Program-made: the position numbers and the translations under genes | Notes under the pieces: model-generated | Database searches by the model: none | What the model saw: only the letters and a program-made list of their open reading frames with translations | What the model was told of the DNA's origin: nothing | In this document: positions 17,418-26,700 of the stretch, piece by piece | How the letters are laid out: the number at the start of each line of letters is the position of its first letter | Numbering within the stretch: position 1 is the first letter of the stretch | Assembly (NCBI RefSeq): GCF_000427625.1 | Contig: NZ_KE386569.1 | Coordinates: 4,191,125-4,252,554, forward strand | DNA: 61,430 bases | Direction: 5' to 3' | Source of the DNA: Methylobacter luteus IMV-B-3098 | Lineage (GTDB): Bacteria > Pseudomonadota > Gammaproteobacteria > Methylococcales > Methylomonadaceae

Positions 17418-18674
17418 TTAAAAAAACCGCGCTAACCGGATTTGCACATAATCATCTTGGCTCATGCCGGTGAGAATGTCTGTGCTGGGAATGTTTTTGA
17501 ACAGTCTGGATTCCAATTCAATTCTCCAGACATCATCGAGTCTGCGGCTGCCTTCAAAACTCACGACCGTGGCTTGGGTGTTTAAATCGACGGTAACGCC
17601 TAGAAGTAATTGAGTATTCTGTTCGTCATTCAGCGACAGGCGCGTACCCAAAAACACATCATTATCGGCAGGTGTTGGAGGCGCGTCAGAGGCTTGCCTG
17701 GGTGTGGATGTATCGCGCCCGTCATACTGATATTCCATTAACAAACCTAACTCGGCGCTGCTTTCAAAAATGCCGTACTGAGTGTATTCAGCGCCTGCAA
17801 CCAAAGCGGCAAAGCGATTGCCTTGGCCGCTGCGCGTCATTGCTTCAAGCTTTAACAGCCAGTTTCCCAGTGCGCCCTGCACGTCCAAACTGGTTTGATT
17901 GATTAAATCATAGGTTGGAATCAGCGTGGTGGGAAAGGGTGAGCCATCAGGGAAATAGGGCGCCAGCCGAGGTTCGCGGCCAACACCGCTAAAATGCGCA
18001 ATTCCCACATCCCAATCACCGAAAGTTCGGCTCCAACGCATCGCCCAATCAGGATGAAAATGACTGATGCCATTAAGATTGGGGTTATCTGTGTCTACGG
18101 GGAGTTCGAATCTAACCCGACCATTTGCAGCCGGAAAGGTACGCTCGCGAAAATAAGGCAGATAGAGCAAATTGAAGTTGCCATAGCTGGTCGGAATATT
18201 CAAATTCAGCATGGGTTGCCCCAACTTTTCTTCACTGTTGATGTTTTCCACGAAGTCGGCTTGGTTAACGATGTCAACCAGATGCCGTGACTCCGTCACC
18301 CCCCAAAACAATCTGCCCACGCCGGCTTGCAGGTTCCAGCCGTCGCCTTTATGCAACCAATTGAATTCGCGTAGATCCCAATGCGAGCGGTTGCTGTCCA
18401 GGCTGTCATAGCGGCCAAACGGTATCGCGGTAAAACGGTCTGCACCATTGTTCCATCCCTGCCGAAATTCGGGCTGCACCAATACAGATGGATCGGCAAA
18501 GCTGGTGTTTTGCTCGGCAAAAGCGGCGGGTTCTGCAAACAAACGCAGATCAAGCGCAGCAAAACCCGACCATTCTGCTGCTTGAATATTGCTGACTGTT
18601 AAGAATGACGCTGCAACAATCGCCACTTTTATGTTCATGTTTTTTGCTAATGTCTTAGTATTTCGGGATATCAT
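17418..18674 (-). CDS. Predicted outer-membrane beta-barrel protein
   Basis: The protein has a signal peptide ending near QAA-EW and alternating amphipathic strands. It ends in VQIRLARFF, with the C-terminal aromatic residue typical of BAM-inserted barrels. The internal ATG at 18638 (MNIKVAIVAASF) gives a shorter, cleaner signal peptide and may be the true start; neither start has a strong ribosome site. It resembles DUF1302-type barrels found with MMPL and LolA-like genes, a resemblance judged from composition rather than a search. Its place at the end of the transport genes suggests it is the outer-membrane partner that accepts or inserts the lipid product. Confidence 0.75.
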   Translation of the reverse strand: MISRNTKTLAKNMNIKVAIVAASFLTVSNIQAAEWSGFAALDLRLFAEPAAFAEQNTSFADPSVLVQPEFRQGWNNGADRFTAIPFGRYDSLDSNRSHWDLREFNWLHKGDGWNLQAGVGRLFWGVTESRHLVDIVNQADFVENINSEEKLGQPMLNLNIPTSYGNFNLLYLPYFRERTFPAANGRVRFELPVDTDNPNLNGISHFHPDWAMRWSRTFGDWDVGIAHFSGVGREPRLAPYFPDGSPFPTTLIPTYDLINQTSLDVQGALGNWLLKLEAMTRSGQGNRFAALVAGAEYTQYGIFESSAELGLLMEYQYDGRDTSTPRQASDAPPTPADNDVFLGTRLSLNDEQNTQLLLGVTVDLNTQATVVSFEGSRRLDDVWRIELESRLFKNIPSTDILTGMSQDDYVQIRLARFF

Positions 18675-18764
18675 TGATGGGCAAAAGGTGTCTGCACATC
18701 AATTCACGATTATAAAAAGGCGAGCGGCGCGCGATATTTGCTTCGTCATTCTTTACAATGTGTA

Positions 18765-19547
18765 CTATTGCACGTTTTTAAGAGCGCTTTCGGAAAAGTC
18801 GCTGTCTTGAAAGCCGTTACGGAACCGATAATTGCTCCGATTTAAAGTGGTGCTTTTACCATTCTGGTGATTGACCATATCCAATCTGCTGGCTCGCCAG
18901 TAACGGTCAAGGTATTGCTGATAATCACTGAACGTTAAGGTTTTTAACAGCGTATTTTTGCGGTCGTAAAATTCGATTTTGCGTGGTTGATAGATTGTTT
19001 TATCGACCCATTCGATTTGCCGGGCATAACCGGAGTATTCATAAGCCGGAGTATTTTCGACCACAAAACAGTCATTGCCGTCGAGCACTTCATCGCGCAG
19101 ATACTTGTATTTATATTTGTCTACCTCCCAGGAGGCGATGTCTTCAAAGGCAAATTCGGTACCAACAAATGGTCCTGATTTGTTTACTGAAGAAATCCGT
19201 TTAACCCGTTTTAATTCAGGCAAAAACAGCCACTGATCGTCGGGTTTAAGTCCATGCGAAAACGTTAACACTGCCGTACCGTTCACGTCGGCGGGTTTAA
19301 GAAAAATTCCTAATTCCTTGTCACCGTCGCCTGGGACTTCCAGGGTTCTGGTCGAAAATTCACGAATGCTTTCTTCTCCTTGGGCATTGCGCAAGATAAA
19401 CAAAGATTCATTTGAACTGTCACCAAAGCCGGAATCCCGCCTATCGGTTTCCTTGGCGATGGCGTAACCTTTTTCTTCCGGGGTTTCGGCGTGGAGCGCT
19501 GGCGCGGTCAACGCCAGTAATAAGGCAAAATAAGCTGACTTGTTCAT
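18765..19547 (-). CDS. LolA-like periplasmic outer-membrane lipoprotein-sorting protein
   Basis: This 260-aa exported protein starts at ATG 19547 (MNKSAYFALLLALTAPALHA, a clear signal peptide) with AAGGA upstream. Features such as DDQWLFLPELKRVKRIS and the later IEWVDKTIYQPRKIEFYD match the outer membrane lipoprotein-sorting group (LolA-like fold), which often pairs with RND/MMPL permeases. The fold suggests a hydrophobic half-barrel carrying lipid across the periplasm. The gap to the MMPL gene is only 10 bp, so the two are co-transcribed. Confidence 0.8.
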   Translation of the reverse strand: MNKSAYFALLLALTAPALHAETPEEKGYAIAKETDRRDSGFGDSSNESLFILRNAQGEESIREFSTRTLEVPGDGDKELGIFLKPADVNGTAVLTFSHGLKPDDQWLFLPELKRVKRISSVNKSGPFVGTEFAFEDIASWEVDKYKYKYLRDEVLDGNDCFVVENTPAYEYSGYARQIEWVDKTIYQPRKIEFYDRKNTLLKTLTFSDYQQYLDRYWRASRLDMVNHQNGKSTTLNRSNYRFRNGFQDSDFSESALKNVQ

Positions 19548-19557
19548 TCGGTTTTCC

Positions 19558-21891
19558 TTAAAGTTGAGTGTTTTGTACAGGTTTATTAAAAAAATTATGG
19601 AGACTGCATTTGATGTCTTCATAGATCAATAAAATCGGTGGTAACAGCAGAAATTCAGCAAATAAGCCCAAGGCAAAAATGATTACGGTCAATAGCCCCA
19701 TCTCGTAATTGATTTTAAAGCTGGAAAAGGTGAATAACGAAAAGCCCATGATCAAAACGGCTGATGTTACCCATAAGGCATTGCCCACTGTTGCGAAGGC
19801 ATAATAAATCGCGGCTTCAGGAGCAAGATTTTTATCTTTTTTTGCATGTTGATATTTGCTGAGAAAATGCACCGTGTCATCAACCAAGATGCCCAATGTC
19901 ATCGCCGCTACCACCGATGAGGCCATGCCCACTTGGCCGACTGTCAAGCCCCAAATGCCAAACGCCATTCCGGCCGGGATCAAGTTGGGGATAAGGCTGA
20001 GCAGCCCTAAGCTGATTGAGCGCAACACCAATATCAAAATCAGTGAGATACAGCTTATGGACATCAATTCACCGCTGATCATGCTGACGATATTGCGTTG
20101 GCCGATATGTGAAAAAAGCAAGGATGAACCGGTGCCATCGCTCTGTTTAATTAACGGGGCGTTGGCTTTCAGCCAGGCTTGTGCCCGCGTCTCCAAATCG
20201 ATCATTTGTTGGCTGGACAAACTCCGCAAAGTAACAGTGACACGGGTTGCGGATTTACTGACATTAACCCGATCATTCAGATCCAGGCCGTAAGGCAACG
20301 ACATCTCGAACAGCAGCAGATATTCAGCAGCCATTTTCCGGCTATCCGGTAACCGATACCAGGCCGGATCATCTCCGTGCATGTTTTGATTCAAACGTTT
20401 AAAGATGTCGTTGATGGTATAGACATGGAGGGTTTCCGGCTGTTGGCGATACCATTGCACAAACCCCTCGACTTGCTTGAGAAAGTCAGGATCGTTAATG
20501 CCTTCATCTTCGCCATGCTCTAACGAATAGTCAATGGTGTAAATACCCGTTAAATGCTCAGTGGTGTAATCGGTATCGCGGCGAAATGCGACAGACTCAT
20601 CGAAATACTTGACGTATTCATCATCGAGCTCATTCAGTGGAATAAAAGAGATCAATGCGACAGTGAACAACAGTAAAAATAGCGATAACGAATAACGATA
20701 TTTGATAACGAATCCTGCCAGTCCGGCGAACGTTTTAGTGCCTGCCTCTTCGCTTCGACCCTGTCTTGCAGGCAGCACGGCCATTAATGCCGGTAAAAAA
20801 CCAATCGTCAGCAAATAGGCTGCACCCACCCCCATGGCGGTAATGTTGCCCAAGTCCCGGAAAGGAGGCGCGTCGCTAAAATTCATGGATAAGAAACCGA
20901 TGGCGGTAGTGAGGTTGGTGAAAAAAATCGCCTTAAAATTAATTCTAAGGCTTTCCGCGATTGCCGCTCGCTTATCCAGTCCCTGCGCCAACCCACTGTA
21001 ATAAGAGGTTAAAATATGCACTGAATCCGCCACCGCTAAGGTGAGCAGGATAGTCGGCGCAGGAATGCTGGACGGCGAGAAGGCAATATCCAGCCAACCT
21101 GCCAAACCGACTGCCGAGCCTATCGAAAGCGTCATCATCAGCAATGCGGCGAACATGCCCAGCGATGATTTCAAAAACCACCACAAAGCGATAGCGATAA
21201 TCACCAGCATGGCCGGTGTCAACGTTTTGAGATCCAGTTCCGAGGACTCCGCAAATGCGGTATCCATAAGAATGGAGCCGGTCAGGCGAACATCCAGGTC
21301 AGGATGTAACGCTTGTAAATCGCTCACCAGCTTGCGAACGAAGGACGTAGCTTGTAAGGTCTCGGCATCCTGGTCTTTGCCGGGGCGCTGCACTACGACA
21401 TTAAAGCCCATCACTTTGGCATCGGGCGATACCAGGCGATTAATCAGTAAAGGCTCATTCAGAGTAATCTGCTTGAGACGCGCAATTTCTTGTTCGTTCA
21501 GTTGAGCGGCATTGCCAATCAAATCACCCACAGTCAGGTCATCGCCTTCCGCTGTGCTGTGCTGAAAGTTGGTAATGGAATCCACCCGTGATGAGTAAGG
21601 CGTTTGCCACAAACTTTTAGTTAAATGCTCGGCAATAGCCAGGTTCTGCGCCGTAAAGACATCACCATTTTTGGGCGTTACAACCAATAGAATATTATCG
21701 TCTCGAGTATAGGTTTTTTGTAATTTTTCAAAGGCAATTAGCTGAGGATTTTCATCGCTGAAAAACATTCGGTAATCGCTTTTAAAATGTACGTACCTTA
21801 CGCCGTATGTTGCCGCTGCAGTTAATGCCAGGCTTAATAGAATAACAAGCCAGGGAAAGCGTAACAGCCAGTCGGAATATTTTCTTAACAT
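19558..21891 (-). CDS. MMPL/RND-family lipid transporter
   Basis: The 777-aa protein has the two-fold RND layout: one N-terminal helix, a periplasmic domain (about 35-220), five or six helices (about 225-390), a second helix (near 405-425), a second periplasmic domain and a C-terminal helix bundle. Conserved features include ILVDDTVHFLSKY in the second bundle and TILLTLAVADSVHIL in the first, the latter with the Asp often needed for proton use. MMPL and HpnN-like proteins move lipids rather than drugs. An AAGGG in the end of the 53-aa ORF upstream serves as its ribosome site. It is predicted to extract the PKS/AONS lipid from the inner membrane. Confidence 0.9.
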   Translation of the reverse strand: MLRKYSDWLLRFPWLVILLSLALTAAATYGVRYVHFKSDYRMFFSDENPQLIAFEKLQKTYTRDDNILLVVTPKNGDVFTAQNLAIAEHLTKSLWQTPYSSRVDSITNFQHSTAEGDDLTVGDLIGNAAQLNEQEIARLKQITLNEPLLINRLVSPDAKVMGFNVVVQRPGKDQDAETLQATSFVRKLVSDLQALHPDLDVRLTGSILMDTAFAESSELDLKTLTPAMLVIIAIALWWFLKSSLGMFAALLMMTLSIGSAVGLAGWLDIAFSPSSIPAPTILLTLAVADSVHILTSYYSGLAQGLDKRAAIAESLRINFKAIFFTNLTTAIGFLSMNFSDAPPFRDLGNITAMGVGAAYLLTIGFLPALMAVLPARQGRSEEAGTKTFAGLAGFVIKYRYSLSLFLLLFTVALISFIPLNELDDEYVKYFDESVAFRRDTDYTTEHLTGIYTIDYSLEHGEDEGINDPDFLKQVEGFVQWYRQQPETLHVYTINDIFKRLNQNMHGDDPAWYRLPDSRKMAAEYLLLFEMSLPYGLDLNDRVNVSKSATRVTVTLRSLSSQQMIDLETRAQAWLKANAPLIKQSDGTGSSLLFSHIGQRNIVSMISGELMSISCISLILILVLRSISLGLLSLIPNLIPAGMAFGIWGLTVGQVGMASSVVAAMTLGILVDDTVHFLSKYQHAKKDKNLAPEAAIYYAFATVGNALWVTSAVLIMGFSLFTFSSFKINYEMGLLTVIIFALGLFAEFLLLPPILLIYEDIKCSLHNFFNKPVQNTQL

Positions 21892-21895
21892 TGCA

Positions 21896-22057
21896 TTAAT
21901 CCCTTATGGAATGGACAAAGTACGTTAATGGTGTCGCTGGATTCTGCTTTTCTCTTGCGTGCTTGCTGATCATATTTTGAAAAAATTGATCAACTTCCAG
22001 CGCTTGCTCTGTCCTGGGTTTTAGATTCTTATCCACCGCTTCAGCTGAGAAATTCAT
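21896..22057 (-). CDS. Small hypothetical protein (53 aa) in the lipid operon
   Basis: An ATG at 22057, preceded by GGGGA at a good distance, opens a 53-aa frame starting MNFSAEAVDKNLKPRTEQAL and ending VHSIRD. The stop lies four bases before the MMPL start codon, which suggests translational coupling. The predicted protein is charged and helical, with no signal peptide or membrane segment. I do not recognise a family. The tight spacing and credible ribosome site are the main reasons to call it; it could also be a leader. Confidence 0.5.
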   Translation of the reverse strand: MNFSAEAVDKNLKPRTEQALEVDQFFQNMISKHAREKQNPATPLTYFVHSIRD

Positions 22058-22164
22058 TGCCGTTCCCCGCAGCTAATAAGAGCGCTTTTTTATCATGTTT
22101 CATATTTTTCCCTAATGAATCAGATTGTATTAGTGTAGTTAAAATTATGTGGAATGGCCGGCAT

Positions 22165-23496
22165 TCACTTTAATGCGGATAGCTCCTTGGCGAGCGTATT
22201 CACGGTGTAAACGATTTCCTCGTCAGTCAGGTTATGGGTAATAAAAAATCGCAGTCGTGAGGCGGCTTCCGGCACCGCCGGATACATAATAGGATGCACG
22301 CTGATGCCGGCTTGCGCCAATTTTTGGCCTAATCTTAAACAATGCATGGAATTGCCAAGAATAATGGGCACCACGGCTGTACCGGATGAAGGCCCGGTAT
22401 CCAGGCCATGCGCTTTGGCGCATTCCAAAAACAGCGCAGCCTTGGCCCGCAAGCGTTTCGCCCGTTCCGGTTCACGCATCATGATCCTTGCCGAAGCCAA
22501 GGCTGCGCCAGTATTCGCGGGGGAAATGCCCACGCTGAACAGGACCGTGCCAGGGGCATTGTACTTAAGGTTGTCAATCAATGCTTTCGAACCACAGATA
22601 TAACCGCCGCAACTCGCAAACGATTTGCTTAAGGTCCCCATCCAGATATCGACTTCCCCCGCGTCGATGCCGAAATGATCGTGCGATCCAAATCCACGGG
22701 GGCCTATAACGCCAGTCGCATGGGCTTCATCGACCATCAACAAGCACTTGTGGCGTTTTTTTACTTCAATAAAGCGCGGTAAATCCGGGATGTCGCCATC
22801 CATGCTGTACACGCCTTCAATGATGATCAGTACGCGTTGATGCTGTTTACGGTTTTCAACTAACAGCTTTTCTAAGGCGTCATAATCATTGTGCGGAAAA
22901 GCGAGCCTGCGGGCGCCGGACAGTTGGCAGCCGGTAACCACACTGTTATGGATCAAACTATCATGCAATAGCAGGTCATTGGGCCCAAACAAATGCCCGA
23001 TCACCGAAACATTGGTCGCATAACCGCTGACCAGGGCCACGCAATCTTCCGTGCCGTGGATATGCGCCAGTGCGGCTTCGAGTTCCCGGTGTAACGGGAT
23101 TTCGCCGGATACAATACGGCTTGCCGAAACCGATGTGCCATATCGATCAACAGCCGCCTTGGCGCCAGCCGATACCTCGGGATGACCGGATAAGCCTAAA
23201 TAGTTGTAGCCGGAGTAATTGATATAATCCTTTCCGTCGATATGGGTAACGTGATCGCTAACGCCTTCATGCGCACTAAAATAAGGGTTATCCATGGCCA
23301 GCGCTTTAAAGGTTTCCATTTGTTCCATCAACATACGATAGCCTGGAAATTTATCAACCCGATAATATTCTTCGGGAATTTCACCGGCTTCTTGCGCGGC
23401 GGCCTGCCCTTGGTCCTTGCGCGCCAACAACTGTTTAAGCAGCAAGCGTTTCTTTTCCTCTGTCATGTCGGCCATGTTGACTGCCTGGTTGGACAT
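22165..23496 (-). CDS. Alpha-oxoamine synthase (PLP-dependent acyltransferase, RkpG/BioF/Kbl family)
   Basis: The 443-aa enzyme belongs to fold-type I alpha-oxoamine synthases, which condense an amino acid with an acyl thioester and release CO2. Visible motifs are NYSGYNYLGLSGHPEV (about 93-108), LMVDEAHATGVIGPRGFG with the PLP Asp, and GTLSKSFASCGG with the Schiff-base Lys near residue 292. An N-terminal helix (TEEKKRLLLKQLLARK, residues 12-27) resembles the short docking helices of NRPS/PKS partners and is not typical of BioF. The gene follows the PKS and a 74-aa ORF at 1-base spacing, and its start has GAGGAGAAATAAG upstream. It likely offloads the PKS chain from the ACP to give a 2-amino-3-ketone lipid. 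The amino-acid substrate (glycine, alanine or serine) cannot be read from sequence. Confidence 0.88.
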   Translation of the reverse strand: MSNQAVNMADMTEEKKRLLLKQLLARKDQGQAAAQEAGEIPEEYYRVDKFPGYRMLMEQMETFKALAMDNPYFSAHEGVSDHVTHIDGKDYINYSGYNYLGLSGHPEVSAGAKAAVDRYGTSVSASRIVSGEIPLHRELEAALAHIHGTEDCVALVSGYATNVSVIGHLFGPNDLLLHDSLIHNSVVTGCQLSGARRLAFPHNDYDALEKLLVENRKQHQRVLIIIEGVYSMDGDIPDLPRFIEVKKRHKCLLMVDEAHATGVIGPRGFGSHDHFGIDAGEVDIWMGTLSKSFASCGGYICGSKALIDNLKYNAPGTVLFSVGISPANTGAALASARIMMREPERAKRLRAKAALFLECAKAHGLDTGPSSGTAVVPIILGNSMHCLRLGQKLAQAGISVHPIMYPAVPEAASRLRFFITHNLTDEEIVYTVNTLAKELSALK

Positions 23497-23497
23497 C

Positions 23498-23722
23498 TTA
23501 TTTCTCCTCTTCCTTTAAAATATGATTAAGCAAAATATCTATTTCTTCTGTCGACATACGGTCAATCAAAAGGCTGTTACGGCGTACCGAAACGTTACTG
23601 GCACGGGCCGCGGACATGGATTGAATGGCCCGATCCAATAGCAAGTTGGCTAGACGGATCAAATTATGGCAGCGCTTCTTCTCTTCGGAGACAAGTGCCA
23701 AGTCGGTCTCTTGAGTTGGCAT
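23498..23722 (-). CDS. Small helical protein (74 aa) repeating the PKS C-terminal tail
   Basis: The gene starts at ATG 23722, one base after the PKS stop codon, with GAGGAGAAATAAT as ribosome site. A longer upstream start would overlap the PKS gene and is not needed. The last part (LLIDRMSTEEIDILLNHIL, then KEEEK) copies the C-terminus of the PKS (FVDRMSAEEIDILLKEIL, then LEEEK). The first half (residues 10-45) looks helical, with no carrier-protein serine motif. I infer a docking or scaffold subunit linking the PKS to the alpha-oxoamine synthase. Rhizobial and Burkholderia capsule loci of the RkpA/WcbR kind may hold an analogous small gene, but I cannot confirm homology. Confidence 0.75.
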   Translation of the reverse strand: MPTQETDLALVSEEKKRCHNLIRLANLLLDRAIQSMSAARASNVSVRRNSLLIDRMSTEEIDILLNHILKEEEK

Positions 23723-23723
23723 A

Positions 23724-26700
23724 TTATTTCTCCTCTTCCAACAATATTTCTTTAAGCAGAATGTCGATTTCTTCGGCAGACATACGGTCAACAAAAGAGG
23801 CTTCATGGCTTTCTGTATTGGAACCCGATCTTTCCGAAGCTAAAAGTGTGCGGTCCATCAGCAACGTTGCCAAATGAATCAAATCCTGGCTACGCATCAG
23901 CTCAAGGGTGGAAATCCGAACCCCAAAAACCTGATAAATGGCCGCCTGCAATTCCGCCGACATCAATGAATCCACGCCCATCTGGGATAACGACACTAGC
24001 GGGTCGATCTTGGCCGCAGGGATACGCAGTATTTTTGCGACTTGCTCAACAAGGGCCTGGCTCATCGCCGGCTTTTGTTCTTCCGCAGGTAATTGGCTAA
24101 TTGCTTGGCATAGTTCAGTGAGCGAATTGCTTGTGGCGCCGCCAGCCGCCATCAGCTTTGAGAACCGGGGAGAATTGCCTCCAGTGGGTTCGAATTCCTG
24201 CCAGCGTGACCAGACATAATTCATCAAGCCATATTGCGGCAATTCGATGTCGCGCAAATGCGACCAGGCGTCCAGGGCCTGCTCCGCGGTGATGGCGTAT
24301 ATTCCCATCACCTCCAGATGTTTAGCCACTTCGGCGCTTTCCACCGCCATGCCGGTAGCAATCGCCCCCCAGTTAATGGACGTGGCCGGCAGCCCTAAGG
24401 CTTTACGATGACTTGCCAATGCATCCAGGAAGGCGTTGGCTGCGACATAATTGGCCTGGCGGGCATTGCCGATCAGCGCTGAAACCGAAGAGAACAACAT
24501 GAAAAAGTCCAGAGCCTGATTTTGCGTGTGCTTGTGCAAGTGCCACGCCCCTAATGCCTTTGCTTTCATTACCGGCGCCAAGCGTTCAGGATTCAGCTCG
24601 GATATCGGCGCATCATCCAGCACGGCAGCCGCATGCAGCACACCTTTAAGGGGAGGCATTTCAGCGGCAACTTGTGCCAGCAGGGCTGCTACCTGCGCTT
24701 CGTCTGCCATGTCGGCGGCTGCCGCCAGCACTCGTACACCTTGCTGTTCCAAGGATTGCACTGCGGCTTTTGCACTATCATCCGCTGCGCCACGACGGCC
24801 GACTAATACCAAATGTCTGGCGCCCCGTTTGGCCAGCCAGTGCGCCGTTTCCAATCCAAAACCGCCAAAACCGCCGGTAATCAGATAGGTGGCTTGCGCA
24901 TCAAACAGCATGGCGGGGCTATCGTCCCTCACCGCAATCTCTGTTTTATCGGTTAAAGATAAAACCGGTACTTTGCCAGCGGTCTCTGCATTGACAGCGG
25001 TTAACCAGGCTAAACCTTCATGCGCTGTCAACACTTGCGCTAATGAAAAGTCTTTAGGGCTCAAAACCAATAATTGCCCCACTTCCGCCAGCAATTGCCC
25101 AAACAGCCGAGGGGCGGTAAATGCCAGTTTTAGTGCGCTGATAGCGAAGTTGCTGTTCAATCTTCCGGATGCGGATGTATTGCCGGTCTTATCCGTCAAA
25201 ATCAGCTCATGGACGCCAGGATCGAGCAAATTGTCGACAGCCATTTGCTTAAACCCATTATCGCCATGCACCCAAGCCCGAATAGGCAGATCCTTAGCGG
25301 CATCCTGCAATAGGGCAGGGAAATCAGGCAGGTGGTCAGCGCTGACAGACCCGTCATTCAATAATTGCGGATTTGCCTCATGACTATAAAATTGGGAGTT
25401 CGCCCCCAACCAGCGGGCAATCGTCTGAACCGCTATCGCACTCGCCCCCAATGCCGCATCGATTAACACCATCTCGCCGGGCGCAATGCGGGCAATCGTG
25501 TGTAAAGCGTAATACGCAGGAATTAATGTGGTCGTTAACGCAGCGACTTCGGCGTGAGCCAAGGCAGGAAAACGGCTGACCGGAAACACTCGCTCAATAG
25601 GACAGACGACATGCGATGCCGGCCTGCCTTCGATAGCCACAACCACTTTGTCGCCGACAGAGCACTGATTAATATTTTCAGCCGCTGCCGTTATCACGCC
25701 GGTGGCAAAATAACCTTGCAGGTTATCTTCATTGTCTTCGGCGTTCGGATTAACGCCGGTTAAATTAATATAATCCAACGCAACCGTCACCTCGCCTGCT
25801 TTCGGCAGGGGACGCGGCATGGCATGGAATTCGGCGTGGCCTTGTACTTGAAACGCCTGGACTTCATTGCCGTTTAAGGTTTTGTGCTCGACAAAATGAG
25901 GTTCAAGCACCAGTCGATCCAAACGATGCACAAAACGCTCATTACCGCGTAAAGCCACATCATCCTCGTCATCATCGGCAAGCAATTCCTGGGCTAATAA
26001 GCCAATGTTTGGCTGAGTGCCAATGGCGGCCAAATCAATCAAGGTACAACGCAACGCAGGGTATTCATTGAAAGCCACGCGCGCCAAACCGATCAATGGC
26101 GTTTGAGCCAGATTATCGATAACATCCATTTTCGATAACACCTGCGCGCCTTCAGTGACCATATACAAGCGGGGTGCTTGATCATCGAATTCGCTGGATA
26201 GCAGTTGGATGACTTGCAACGCAGCACTTGCTTGATCGATGCCCACCGGATCATCCTGGTTTGCGCGACGGTCCAGGCCCCATAAGTAAACGACGCCTGC
26301 ACAATGGTTGGCTTTGGCTTTTTGCAAAACCAGCCGCAAATGATTCAACTCATTTTCGCTCAGCTGTCGTACGACTCCCGGTCCACTTTGATAGGCATCA
26401 GAACTTGGCACCCTTATAACCTGGTTGGCAGGATTGGTTTCCAGTTCTCGGCATAGCGAATCGCCAATCCCTTGCATATCGCTAAATACCAGCCAGCAAC
26501 CGGTTTTTTTGGCCATGTTGCCCGGTAATGCCTGTGCGGACCACTGCCATGCATAAGTCCATTGTTTGAGTTGTTCGCCGGGATCTTCCTTTTGCGTCGA
26601 AAGCGCGCGGCAGCGTAAGCCTGTAACTTCAACTAATAAGTTGCCCGTATCATCAAATAAACTTAAATTGCCGACAATGCCTTGATCGCTGATGCGAGTG

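Noticed and set aside
22079-22092. AGAGCGCTTT repeated at about 16870, 18780 and 22079 in the lipid operon, considered as an operator
   Set aside because: Two of the three lie inside coding sequence and the core AGCGCT is a common palindrome.
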